A DNA stretch of 64,000 nt from DATARH01 sp963746885 (GTDB lineage Bacteria > Pseudomonadota > Alphaproteobacteria > ATCC43930 > CGMCC-115725): the NCBI GenBank assembly GCA_963746885.1, contig CAVVDM010000020.1, positions 1 through 64,000 on the forward strand, read 5' to 3'. A model generated the notes under the pieces. That model worked only from the letters and a program-made list of their open reading frames with translations. It ran no database searches and was not told the DNA's origin. Shown one piece after another: positions 55,561 to 64,000 of this stretch (position 1 is the first letter of the stretch; every line of letters starts with the position of its first letter). Position numbers and translations under genes: made by a program.

Positions 55561-56115
55561 CTAGCCGATTTTGATGGCGGTTGCGGAAGTGAATTTGTAG
55601 GGCGGCACAACCAGGTTGAGCGGTGCCGGACCTTGCCGAATCCGCGCCGACGTATCGTAGATCGAGCCGTGGCACGGACAGAACCAGCCGCCGTAAGGCC
55701 CGCGATCGTCACCCGGTTTCTGGCCGAGCGGGATGCACCCGAGATGCGTGCACACCCCGACGACGACGAGCCATTCCGGCTTTTGGACGCGCTCGGCGTC
55801 GGTCTGCGGGTCGCGCAGGGTCGCCGCGTCGACATCCTGGGCGGCCTTGATCTCCTGCGGCGTGCGGTGCGAGGTGAAGACCGGCTTGCCGCGCCAGGCG
55901 ATCGTCAGGCGCTGGCCGACCTGCACGGGCGCCAAATCGACCTCGGTGCTCGACAGCGCCAACGTGTCGCGCGCCGGGTTGAGGCTGTCGACGAACGGCC
56001 AGATCGAGACCACCGCGCCGATTGCGCCAAGCGCCCCCGCGCTCAGGATCAGAAAATCGCGGCGCGTGCCGGCGCCGTGCCCATCGTCAACGTGCGATTG
56101 CGCCGTATCGACCAT
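55561..56115 (-). CDS. petA: Ubiquinol-cytochrome c reductase iron-sulfur (Rieske) subunit
   Basis: A 184-residue Rieske protein. A twin-arginine signal anchor GTRRDFLILSAGALGAIGAVV lies near residues 16-36. The 2Fe-2S ligands are C122/H124 in CTHLGC and C146/H149 in CPCHGS, with C127 and C148 forming the disulfide. It is the first gene of the petABC operon. The start has a weak Shine-Dalgarno sequence. The gap to divergent trmL (174 bp) must carry promoters for both. Confidence 0.96.
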   Translation of the reverse strand: MVDTAQSHVDDGHGAGTRRDFLILSAGALGAIGAVVSIWPFVDSLNPARDTLALSSTEVDLAPVQVGQRLTIAWRGKPVFTSHRTPQEIKAAQDVDAATLRDPQTDAERVQKPEWLVVVGVCTHLGCIPLGQKPGDDRGPYGGWFCPCHGSIYDTSARIRQGPAPLNLVVPPYKFTSATAIKIG

Positions 56116-56245
56116 CCAATTCCCCGTCAGTCCCCCGCTGACCGCCCGGCGGCGACCGGAGCGGCAAGCTATACCGTTGAAGAAGCCGAACTATGCGACA
56201 GACTGCCGCATAAAACGGCAGCAAAGCCGGCTCAATGCACGTTCG

Positions 56246-56251
56246 TATAAT
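56246..56251 (+). promoter_or_regulatory. -10 element upstream of trmL
   Basis: TATAAT occurs 38 bp upstream of the chosen trmL TTG start, in the divergent petA-trmL gap. No good -35 matches at 16-18 bp. If used, transcription would begin about 5 bases before the alternative GTG at 56263. Confidence 0.45.
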
Positions 56252-56289
56252 GCCCGGCCATTGTGCGCAAGCCTGGATGGAACGCTGAT

Positions 56290-56748
56290 TTGCGACTTGC
56301 TCTGTTCGAGCCGGATATTCCGCAGAATACCGGAGCAGTGCTGCGCCTTGCCGCATGCTTTGGGGTGGCGGTCGACCTGATCGAGCCGTTCGGCTTCGTG
56401 TTCGACGACCGGCGGGTCAAGCGGGCGGCGCTCGATTACGCGGCGCGGGCCCAGGTTCGCCGCCATGCCTCGTGGAATGCCTTCCTGGCCGAGCGTGACG
56501 CCGCTTCGCGCCTTGTCCTGCTGACGACCGGCGGGACGATCCCCTATCACCGCTTTGCGTTCGCCGCCGGCGATACGCTGCTTCTTGGCCGGGAGAGCGC
56601 CGGAGTACCCGACCTCGTGCATCGCGCCGCCGCCGCCCGGGTGGTGATCCCGCTCGCCGCCGGAACCCGCTCGCTCAACGTCGCGCTCGCCGCCGCAATC
56701 GCCCTCGGCGAAGCCCTGCGCCAGACGGGTGGCCTGCCGCCGACGTGA
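56290..56748 (+). CDS. trmL: tRNA (cytidine(34)/5-cmnm-uridine(34)-2'-O)-methyltransferase, SPOUT family
   Basis: A SPOUT (trefoil-knot) methyltransferase that 2'-O-methylates the wobble base of tRNA(Leu). The start is read as TTG at 56290, giving RLALFEPDIPQNTGAVLRLAACFGVAVDLIEP, the canonical N-terminus (152 residues); GTG at 56263 would add nine residues. LLLGRESAGVPDLVH and VVIPLAAGTRSLNVALAAAIALGEALRQ form the SAM-binding knot. It is followed closely by the Mo oxidoreductase. Confidence 0.93.
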   Translation: MRLALFEPDIPQNTGAVLRLAACFGVAVDLIEPFGFVFDDRRVKRAALDYAARAQVRRHASWNAFLAERDAASRLVLLTTGGTIPYHRFAFAAGDTLLLGRESAGVPDLVHRAAAARVVIPLAAGTRSLNVALAAAIALGEALRQTGGLPPT

Positions 56749-56831
56749 CCCCGCAGGCCTGCGGGGCGCCGTATCGGCGCGCCGCGCAGCGGTTTATAGT
56801 GCGGCAACAAACCGCGCATCGGGGTTGGCCC

Positions 56832-58893
56832 TTGCCGCTCGACATCGCCTACAGCGTCTGCCCGCACGACTGTCCGAGCGCCTGCGCGCTTGCGGTCGAG
56901 CGCATCGACGGCGGGCGAATCGGGCGGGTGCGCGGCGCGGCGGGCCAGTCCTACACGCAGGGGGTCGTGTGCGCCAAGGTCGCCCGCTACGCCGAACGCC
57001 AGCATCACCCCGAGCGCCTGTCGGTGCCGTTGCGCCGGGTCGGCGAGAAGGGCGGCGGCAGTGCCGCCTTCGTGCCGATCGGGTGGGACGACGCGCTCGA
57101 CGAGGTCGCCGAGCAGCTGAGGCGAGCGGCACAGCGCCACGGCCCGGAGGCGGTGTGGCCGCATTACTACGCCGGCACGATGGGGCGGGTGCAGCGCGAC
57201 GGGATCAACCGGCTGCGCCACGCAATGCGCTATTCGCGCCAGCACTCGACGATCTGCAACGTCCTGACCGACACCGGCTGGCTCGCCGGGGTCGGCACGA
57301 AGCGCGGCGTCGATGCGCGCGAGATCGCCAAATCCGACCTCGTCGTGATCTGGGGCGGCAACCCGGTCTCGACCCAGGTCAATGTGATGAGCCATGTCGC
57401 GGCGGCCCGGAAGGAGCGCGGCGCCAGGCTGGTCGTCGTCGATCCCTACCGCACCGCCACCGCGGCGGTCGCCGACCTGCACCTCGCGCCATTGCCCGGC
57501 ACCGATGGCGGCGCTCGCTTGCGCCGTCATGCACGTGCTGTTCAACGAGGGCTACGCCGACCGCGCCTATCTCGCCGACTACACCGACGACCCGGCCGGG
57601 CTCGAAGCGCATCTGCGCGACCGCGACCCGGCATGGGCGGCGCGCATCACCGGCCTCCCCGAGGCGCAGATCATCGCGTTCGCGCGTCTCTACGGGCAGA
57701 CGAAGCGCAGCTTCATCCGGCTCGGCTACGGCTTCTCGCGCCAGCGCAACGGCGCGGTGCAGGTGTTTGCCGTGGCCTGCCTGCCGGCGGTGACCGGCGC
57801 CTGGGCACACGAGGGCGGCGGCGCGCATTACTCGAACCACGGCATGCTGCCGCTCGACTTGTCGCTGATCGAGGGGCTCGACGTCGTCGACCCGGCGACC
57901 CGCGTCCTCGACCAGTCGCGCATCGGGCCGATCCTGACTGGCGACCGGCGCGACCTCGGCGACGGCCCGCCAGTCACCGCCCTGTTGATCCAGAACACCA
58001 ACCCGATGGTCGTCTCGCCCGAATCGCGGCTCGTGCATCAGGGCTTCCGCCGCGACGATCTGTTCGTCTGCGTGCACGAGCAGTTCCTGACCGAGACCGC
58101 GGCGATGGCCGATATCGTGTTGCCGGCGACGACCTTTCTCGAACACGACGACATCTACACCGCCGGCGGCCACACGTTTCTGCAGATCGGCCGGGCGATC
58201 GTGCCGCCCTACGCCGAGTGCCGCTCGAACCACGACGTGATCTGCGGCCTCGCCCGGCGGCTCGGGGCGTCCCACCCCGGCTTTGCGCTGAGCGCCGTCG
58301 AACTGATCGAGCGCCTGTTGCGGGCGAGCGGGCTGCCCGGGCCGGAAGCTTTCGAGGAAGGCGTTTGGCTCGATTGCTGGCCGGGCTTCGAGAAGGGGCA
58401 TTTCCTCGACGGCTTCGGCCATCCGGACCGGAAATTCCATTTCCGCGCCGATTGGGCCGCCTTCGGCCGCGCGCACGCCGAGCTGCCCGCGTTCCCCGAC
58501 CATGTCGCGGTGCTCGACGATGGCGACCCGGAGCGGCCGTTCCGCCTGATTCCGGCACCGTCGCGCTCGTTCCTCAACACCAGCTTCAACAACATCCCGG
58601 CCGGCATCGCCCGCGAGGGGCGGCCGACCGCGCTCGTCCATCCCGCCGCGCTCGCCGCCCTCGGCATTGCCGACGGCGAGCCCGTTCGCATCGGCAACGC
58701 CAAGGGCAGCGTCGTCGTCCATGCCCGCGCCTTCGCCGGAATGCAGCGCCGCGTCGTTATCGTGGAAGGGCTGTGGCCCAACCACGCCTTCGTCGAGGGC
58801 GTCGGCATCAATCTGCTGACCAGCGCCGACCGCGGCCTGCCGGGCGGCGGCGCGGTGTTTCACGACACCGCGGTCTGGCTGCGGCCGGCGTGA
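56832..58893 (+). CDS. Molybdopterin (bis-MGD) oxidoreductase, disrupted by a +1 frameshift
   Basis: A DMSO-reductase-superfamily enzyme. The N-terminal iron-sulfur motif is CPHDCPSACA with the fourth Cys in GVVCAKV; domains continue via VIWGGNPVSTQVNVMSHV and, in the second frame, LLIQNTNPMVVSPESRLV, DIVLPATTFLEHDDIYTAGGH and SFNNIPAGIAREGRPTALVHPAALAALGIADGEPVRI. One extra G at 57510-57511 separates the frames; removing it restores LPGTDGALACAVMHVLFNEGYADR and 686 residues. No Tat signal is seen, so it is cytoplasmic. The start is uncertain (TTG 56832, or GTG 56745 overlapping trmL). The substrate is unknown. Confidence 0.85.
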
Positions 58894-58903
58894 TGGACCA
58901 ATA

Positions 58904-59617
58904 ATGAGCGACGACGACAAGCGCCAGCTACCGGCAGAATCCCGGTCCGCCGAGGTGGATGCGTTTCTGCGCGACCTCAAGCGCGCGCCGACGGCGCGTC
59001 CGTCCGGCGGCCGCGGCCGGCTGATTTTCGCGCTCGACGCGACGGCGAGCCGCGAGCCCACCTGGGACCACGCCTGCCGTCTCCAGGGCGAGATGTTCGA
59101 GGCCACCGCCGCATTGGGCGGGCTCGACGTCAAGCTCGTCTATTACCGCGGCTTCAACGAATGCAAGGCAAGCCGCTGGATGTCGAACGCCGCCGACCTG
59201 CACCGGGTGATGCGCGCGGTCTCGTGCGTCGGCGGCGAGACCCAGATCGAGCGGGTGCTCGCCCACGCCCTCGGCGAGACCAAGAAGCAGCGGGTCAACG
59301 CCCTGGTCTTTGTCGGCGACGCGATGGAGGAGAATATCGATCACCTGTGCCAGCTCGCCGGTGAATTGGGGCTTAACGGCGTGCCGGTCTTCCTGTTCCA
59401 TGAGGGGCACAGCCCGGTCGCCGCAAACGCCTTTCAGCAGATCGCCAAGCTGTCGCGCGGCGCCTATCTGCGGTTTGACGCCGGCAGCGCCGAGCGCCTC
59501 CGGGACCTGCTCGGCGCGATCGCTGTCTACGCCGCCGGCGGTTATCGCGCGCTTGTCGCCTATGGCGACAAGAAGGGCGGCGAGGTGCTGCGGCTGACCG
59601 CGCAGCTGCGCGGGTAG
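58904..59617 (+). CDS. VWA-like domain protein
   Basis: A 237-residue protein with a von Willebrand factor A-like Rossmann fold: RLIFALDATASREPTWDHAC (a DxTxS variant of the MIDAS motif DxSxS), SCVGGETQIERVLAHALGE, VNALVFVGDAMEE (a metal-site aspartate) and VPVFLFHEGHSPVAANAFQQIA. It has no signal or membrane helix. It lies 10 bp after the Mo oxidoreductase and 21 bp before a J-domain membrane protein. The pairing suggests joint function in protein handling or stress response, but nothing specific is known to me. Confidence 0.8.
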   Translation: MSDDDKRQLPAESRSAEVDAFLRDLKRAPTARPSGGRGRLIFALDATASREPTWDHACRLQGEMFEATAALGGLDVKLVYYRGFNECKASRWMSNAADLHRVMRAVSCVGGETQIERVLAHALGETKKQRVNALVFVGDAMEENIDHLCQLAGELGLNGVPVFLFHEGHSPVAANAFQQIAKLSRGAYLRFDAGSAERLRDLLGAIAVYAAGGYRALVAYGDKKGGEVLRLTAQLRG

Positions 59618-59638
59618 GCGCGCGGACGCGCGGCGCCG

Positions 59639-60347
59639 ATGCTCCTTCTCTTCGGCGGCGTCGCGATCCTGTGTGGCCTTCTGCTGCTGATCTACCTGTT
59701 CGCCAGCGCCGATCCGGCGCAGCTCGCGCGCACGGTCAAATGGGGCGGCCTCGCGCTCGCGGTGCTGGCCGGGCTGGCGCTTCTCGTATTGAGCGAGGGG
59801 CGGGCGGCGTTCTACTTCGTGCCGCTGATCCCGCTCTGGCCGCTGTTGCGCCGGCTGCGCTCGGCGGTGGGCGGGATGCGCGGGCCGCAAACCGGCGGCA
59901 CCTCCACGGTCGAGACCGCTTTCGTTCGCATGAGCCTCGACCACGACACCGGCAACATGACCGGCACGGTGTTGCACGGCCGCTTTGCCGGCATGCGGCT
60001 CGCCGAGCTGCGGCCTCCGGAATTGCTGGCTCTATTGCGCGAATGCCGCGCCGAGGACGAGGAAGGCGCGCGCCTGGTCGAAGCCTATCTCGACCGCGTC
60101 CGCTCCAATTGGCACGACGAGATGGCCAGCGAGTGGGGGACGGCGCGAGTCGCAGCCCAGCGCGGGAAGCGACGTCACGGTCGACGAGGCCTATGCGATC
60201 CTGGGGCTGCAACCCGGCGCCGACGCCGAGGCGGTGAAGGAAGCCCACCACCGACTGATGAAACAGTTGCATCCCGACCACGGCGGCTCCGATTATCTTG
60301 CCACCAAGATCAATCGCGCCCGCGACGTGCTGTTGCATCAACGATAA
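59639..60347 (+). CDS. Membrane-anchored J-domain protein, disrupted by a +1 frameshift
   Basis: An N-terminal pair of helices (LLLFGGVAILCGLLLLIYLFA; GGLALAVLAGLALLVL), a short middle domain (VRMSLDHDTGNMTGTVLHGRFAGMRLAEL ... LLALLRECRAEDEEGARLVEAYLDR) and a C-terminal J domain (VDEAYAILGLQPGADAEAVKEAHHRLMKQLHPDHGGSDYLATKINRARDVLL) whose HPD is intact. One G too many in GGGGG (60135-60139) separates the last two; removal gives 235 residues. It would recruit Hsp70 (DnaK) to the membrane. It follows the VWA gene. Confidence 0.85.
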
Positions 60348-60446
60348 CGCGGCTGCCGTTGGCATACCGCCCGCTTTGCGAGCGGTCACCTTGCCAGGGC
60401 GGAGCGCGCTGTGGCAATAGTGTCCCTCCCGCGGTCGAGGAGTTCG

Positions 60447-61319
60447 ATGCAAAAACCCGTGCGCAAGGCGGTCTTTCCGGTGGCCGGGCTCGGCACCCGC
60501 ATCCTCCCGGCTACCAAGGCGATGCCGAAGGAAATGCTGACGATCGTCGACAAGCCGCTGATCCATTATGCGATCGAGGAAGCCAAGGCGGCCGGCATCG
60601 AGCAGTTTTATTTCGTGACCGGCCGCGCCAAGAGCGCGATCGAAGACCATTTCGACCTCGCCTTCGAGCTTGAGGCGACGCTGCGCGCGCGGGGCCGCAC
60701 CGCGCTGCTCGACGAGATGGCTGGCTGGCTGCCCGCCGCCGGCGAATTCGCCTTCACCCGCCAGCAGAGCCCGCTGGGGCTCGGCCACGCCGTGTGGTGC
60801 GCGCGCCATCTGGTCGGCGACGAGCCGTTTGCGGTGATCCTGGTTGATGACCTGATGGTCGGCGAGCCGCCTTGCTTGAAGCAGATGATCGACGCCTATC
60901 GGGAGACGGGCGGCAACCTTGTCGCGGTGGTCGAGGTGCCGCGCGAGCAGACTCGGCGCTACGGCGTGCTCGACGTCGTTTCCGATGACGGGACGTTGGT
61001 GAGCGCCCGTGGCGTCGTCGAAAAACCCGAGCCTGAGGCCGCGCCCTCAACCCTGACGATCATCGGCCGCTACATCATCCAGCCCGAGATTTTCGCGCAT
61101 CTCGCCGACCTGAAGCCCGGCAGCGGCAACGAAGTTCAGCTGACCGATGGGCTCGACCGGCTGATCGCCGCCGGCCAGCCGTTCCATGGGCTGCGCGCCG
61201 CCGCACGGCGCTTCGATTGCGGCGACAAGCTCGGCTATCTCGAAGCCAATGTCGCGCTCGGGCTGCAGCACCCGGTGCTCGGCCCCGACTTCCGCCGCCT
61301 CCTCGCGGCCTATCTGTGA
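60447..61319 (+). CDS. galU: UTP-glucose-1-phosphate uridylyltransferase
   Basis: Makes UDP-glucose from UTP and glucose-1-phosphate for envelope polysaccharides. The nucleotide-binding start is KAVFPVAGLGTRILPATKAMPKEMLTIVDKPLI, with VILVDDLMVG as the metal-site region and RRFDCGDKLGYLEANV near the end. The ATG at 60447 has GAGGAG 6 bp upstream; an earlier GTG at 60411 is less likely. The protein has 290 residues. The hexose-phosphomutase gene that makes its substrate starts within or just after its stop codon. Confidence 0.95.
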   Translation: MQKPVRKAVFPVAGLGTRILPATKAMPKEMLTIVDKPLIHYAIEEAKAAGIEQFYFVTGRAKSAIEDHFDLAFELEATLRARGRTALLDEMAGWLPAAGEFAFTRQQSPLGLGHAVWCARHLVGDEPFAVILVDDLMVGEPPCLKQMIDAYRETGGNLVAVVEVPREQTRRYGVLDVVSDDGTLVSARGVVEKPEPEAAPSTLTIIGRYIIQPEIFAHLADLKPGSGNEVQLTDGLDRLIAAGQPFHGLRAAARRFDCGDKLGYLEANVALGLQHPVLGPDFRRLLAAYL

Positions 61320-61330
61320 CCGGCCCCGCC

Positions 61331-62710
61331 ATGCCGCACCGCTTTGACCCGACGATCCTGCGCGAATACGACATCCGCGGCATCGTCGGCACGACACTGT
61401 TTGCCGCCGACGCGCATGCCCTGGGTCGGGTGTTCGCGACGGTCCTGGCCGAAGCCGGCGGGCGGCGCGTTGCGGTCGGCTATGACGGCCGCCTGACCTC
61501 GCCAGAGCTCGAAGCCGCGCTCGTCGCCGGGCTCGCCGAGGGCGGCGCGGATGTCGTCCGCATCGGCCGCGGACCGACGCCGATGTTGTACTTTGCCGCC
61601 GCGACGCTCGGCGTTGATGGCGGCATCATGGTGACCGGCTCGCACAACCCACCCGACCATAACGGCTTCAAGCTGGTGCTCGGTGGCAAGCCGTTTTACG
61701 GCGGGGCGATACAGAAACTCGGGGAAATGGCGGTTGCCCTCGGGCCGCCCGACCAGCCACCGGGCCGAGTTGCGCTTCAACCGGTGTTCGATGCCTATGT
61801 CGAGCGTTTGGCGCGCGACTACGACGGCGTGCGCGGGCTGTCGGTTGCCTGGGATTGCGGCAACGGCGCGACGGGCGAGGTCGTCTCCCGGCTCGTCGAG
61901 CGCCTGCCGGGGCGGCACGTGCTGATCAACGAGGTGATCGACGGCACCTTCCCGGCGCACCATCCCGACCCGACCGTCCCGGCGAATCTGGTGCAATTGC
62001 AGCAGAAGGTCGCGGCCGAGCAGTGCGATCTCGGCATCGGCTTCGACGGCGACGGCGACCGCATCGGCGTCGTCGATGCGACCGGCCGCATCTTGTGGGG
62101 CGACCAGCTCCTGGTCGTACTGGCGCGCGATGTGCTGAGCCGCAATCCCGGCGCCCCGATCATTGCCGACGTCAAGGCGAGCCAGGTGCTGTTCGACGAG
62201 ATTGCACGCGCCGGCGGCAAGCCCGACATGGCGCCGACCGGCCATTCGTTGATCAAGGCGCGGATGGCCGAGACTGGCGCGCCGCTCGCCGGCGAGATGA
62301 GCGGCCACATCTTTTTCGCCGAGCGCTATTACGGCTATGACGACGCGATCTACGTCGCGGTGCGGCTGCTCGGCATCCTCGCCCGCGCCAGCGAGAGCTT
62401 GGTGCAGGTGATCGACCGCTTGCCACCGGCGTTCAACACGCCGGAGATCCGCATCGAGTGCGACGAGGCGCGTAAATTTGCGGCGGTCGCGGAGGTGCGC
62501 GAGCGCCTGCGCCGGCGCGGTGCCGACATGGTCGATATCGACGGGGTCCGGGTGAAGACCCCGGACGGCTGGTGGCTGATGCGCGCCTCAAACACTCAGG
62601 CGGTCATCGTCGTGCGCGCCGAGGCCGCGAGCGAAGCGGGGCTCGGCCGCGTCAAGCAGCTTGTCGCGGCGGAACTCGCGGCGAGCGGGCTGGCCTTGCC
62701 GGCCGAGTGA
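61331..62710 (+). CDS. Phosphomannomutase/phosphoglucomutase
   Basis: A 459-residue alpha-D-phosphohexomutase interconverting hexose-6- and -1-phosphates, and so feeding galU. The phosphoserine loop is VTGSHNPPDHNGFK, the metal loop is GFDGDGDRIGVVD, and the sugar loop is GEMSGHIFFAERYYGYDDAI. The N-terminus FDPTILREYDIRGIVG is typical of the AlgC/ManB-like class. The start could also be GTG at 61316, overlapping the galU stop. The two genes form an operon for nucleotide-sugar supply. Confidence 0.93.
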   Translation: MPHRFDPTILREYDIRGIVGTTLFAADAHALGRVFATVLAEAGGRRVAVGYDGRLTSPELEAALVAGLAEGGADVVRIGRGPTPMLYFAAATLGVDGGIMVTGSHNPPDHNGFKLVLGGKPFYGGAIQKLGEMAVALGPPDQPPGRVALQPVFDAYVERLARDYDGVRGLSVAWDCGNGATGEVVSRLVERLPGRHVLINEVIDGTFPAHHPDPTVPANLVQLQQKVAAEQCDLGIGFDGDGDRIGVVDATGRILWGDQLLVVLARDVLSRNPGAPIIADVKASQVLFDEIARAGGKPDMAPTGHSLIKARMAETGAPLAGEMSGHIFFAERYYGYDDAIYVAVRLLGILARASESLVQVIDRLPPAFNTPEIRIECDEARKFAAVAEVRERLRRRGADMVDIDGVRVKTPDGWWLMRASNTQAVIVVRAEAASEAGLGRVKQLVAAELAASGLALPAE

Positions 62711-62725
62711 CGCCGCCCCGGCCGA

Positions 62726-64000
62726 TTACCTGGCGGCAACCCTGAGTGCGCTTGAGCGCACGACCGAACAGGCGATCCCGTGGCGCCGCAACTGGGCGCA
62801 CGCCGCCTGCGCTTCGCGATAGGTGAAATGCACCAGGCGGGCGCGATAGAGCCGAAATCCGCTCGGATTTCGCCGGGGCAAGGATCTGGCGCGGCTTGCC
62901 TCTGGCGACGGCTAGGTGCGCGACATGGCGGGCGGCCCGCTCGGCCGCCGCCGCACCACGGAAGGCGCCGAGCTGGATCGACCATTCCTCCTCGGAAGCC
63001 GCTGTCTCGTGTCGGGCGAGCTCGCGTCGGGCGAGCGGCGCAGCTTCGGCCTTGGTAACCGGAGCGAGATGGTGCATCGCCGCGCTGGCGACATGGGCGA
63101 TAAAGTCGGATCTCGGCTGCGGGCGGGCAGCGACGGGTGCCGGCGTTGTTGCGGCGACTGCTGCCGGTGCGGCTGCGGGCGCCGGGCGCGGGGCAGCGGG
63201 AGCGGCCGGCGGTGGTGACGCCGCCGGAGCCGGTGCGGCGGCGGCGACGAGGGTCTCGCTGTGGGCCGGCGGTCGTCCGGCGGCCAGCATCGCAAAGCCC
63301 TGGTCGAGCAGCGAAGCCATCTGCACGTCGCGGCTGTGCCACGAGCGCCCACCCATGATCACCCCGATCAGGCGGTGGCCGTCGCGCACCGCCGAGGCGG
63401 CCAGATTGAAGCCCGAGGCGTTGACGAATCCCGTCTTGATGCCGTCAGCGCCCTGATACCAGTCGAGTAAATGGTTGTGGCCGTGCACAATCTCGCCGCG
63501 AAAATCAAACTCACGGGTCGAGAAATAGTGGTAGTCGCGGGGAAACTGGCGGTACAGCGCCAATGCCAACCGGGCGACGTCGCGCGCCGTCGTGCGCTGA
63601 TCCGGATTGGGCAGCCCGGACGCGTTCTGGTACCAAGTGTGGTCCATGCCAAGTTGGCGCGCCTTCCACGTCATGTATTGGGCGAACTTGGCCTCGCTGC
63701 CGGCCAGCCCTTCGGCCAGGACCGAGGCGGCATCGTTGGCGGATTTGGTGACGATCCCGAGGATCAGGTTGTGCACCGAGACTGCATCGCCCGGGGTCAG
63801 CCCGAGCTTTGACGGCGCCCGGCTCGCCGCAGCCGCCGACACCGGGAACCGCTGATCGAGAGTGATCCGCCCCTGCTTGAGCGCCTCGAACGTCAGATAC
63901 AGGGTCATCATCTTAGTGAGCGAGGCCGGGTAGGTCAGTGCGTCGGCGTTGGATTGGCCGAGTACCTGGCCGGTCTCGGCATCAAGCACAATCCACTCGA
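62726..64000 (-). CDS. dacA: D-alanyl-D-alanine carboxypeptidase (S11) with SPOR domain; 5' end outside window, +1 frameshift
   Basis: A penicillin-binding protein that trims peptidoglycan stem peptides. The signal peptide lies outside the window. The SxxK motif is ASLTK, the SxN is KSAND, and the KTG is GIKTGF. A Pro/Ala-rich linker leads to a C-terminal SPOR domain (WSIQLGAFRGAAAAERAARHV) that binds denuded glycan. An extra base (plus T at 62863) shifts the frame inside SPOR; removing it restores SGGFRLYRARLVHFTYREAQAACAQLRRHGIACSVV and a stop at 62726. Septal localisation is the usual role of this pairing. It converges with the mutase gene, 15 bp apart. Confidence 0.9.

Overview
The window looks like a chromosomal segment of a G+C-rich alphaproteobacterium, probably a Rhodospirillales-like soil or freshwater organism. 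This rests on a TIGR02302-type membrane protein, the argH-lptM-lysA order, an ATM1-type exporter, a petABC operon, a Flp pilin behind a CtrA-type TTAA-N7-TTAA box, and branched-chain amino acid (liv) transport genes. No rRNA, tRNA, CRISPR array, insertion sequence or prophage was seen. Almost all of it is densely packed housekeeping and metabolic genes.

Layout: 1-7.1 kb holds folE (cut by the window edge), apaG, an LLM-type oxidoreductase, an orphan Flp pilin, a TetA-like MFS exporter, an ATM1-like exporter and a MeaB-type GTPase. From 7.1 to 16.7 kb lie an SDR, a periplasmic binding protein and an isoaspartyl peptidase, a DHA2-type exporter, dodecin with a small dimeric-barrel protein, two tandem FMN-dependent alpha-hydroxy-acid oxidases, an aldo/keto reductase, a DUF4242 protein and a small lipoprotein. 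From 16.7 to 30.7 kb lie glycerate 2-kinase with pyruvate kinase, a DegP/HtrA protease, maiA, pepN, secA, an A+T-richer PAS-like gene, and argJ-mutT.

From 30.7 to 35.8 kb is a complete liv operon (livG-F-H-M, a low-G+C membrane ORF, livK). From 36.1 to 44.9 kb come an MJ0042 zinc-ribbon protein, qmcA-nfeD, the translationally coupled argH-lptM-lysA-TIGR02302 operon, a divergent TlpA-like protein and a serine esterase. From 45.0 to 53.4 kb lie gluQRS, a Nudix/ACT pair, an NHL protein-cyclase-NupC cassette, a double-hotdog protein and the methionine-salvage pair mtaP-mtnA. The last part has petABC, trmL, a molybdopterin oxidoreductase, a VWA/J-domain pair, galU, a phosphohexomutase and a D,D-carboxypeptidase with a SPOR domain.

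The most striking genome-scale observation is that eight otherwise well-conserved genes (ATM1 exporter, meaB, DHA2 exporter, mtnA, petC, Mo oxidoreductase, J-domain gene, dacA) each carry exactly one extra base. All eight are +1 insertions and each is repaired to full family length by removing one base. Most insertions lie directly 5' of a GC dinucleotide. Since petC and others should be under strong selection, consensus or base-calling error is the simplest explanation, but the pattern deserves checking. No clearly new multi-gene system was found. The best candidates for undescribed biology are the VWA/J-domain pair, the low-G+C ORF inside the liv operon, the PAS-like orphan beside argJ, and the TIGR02302 protein in the argH-lysA operon.
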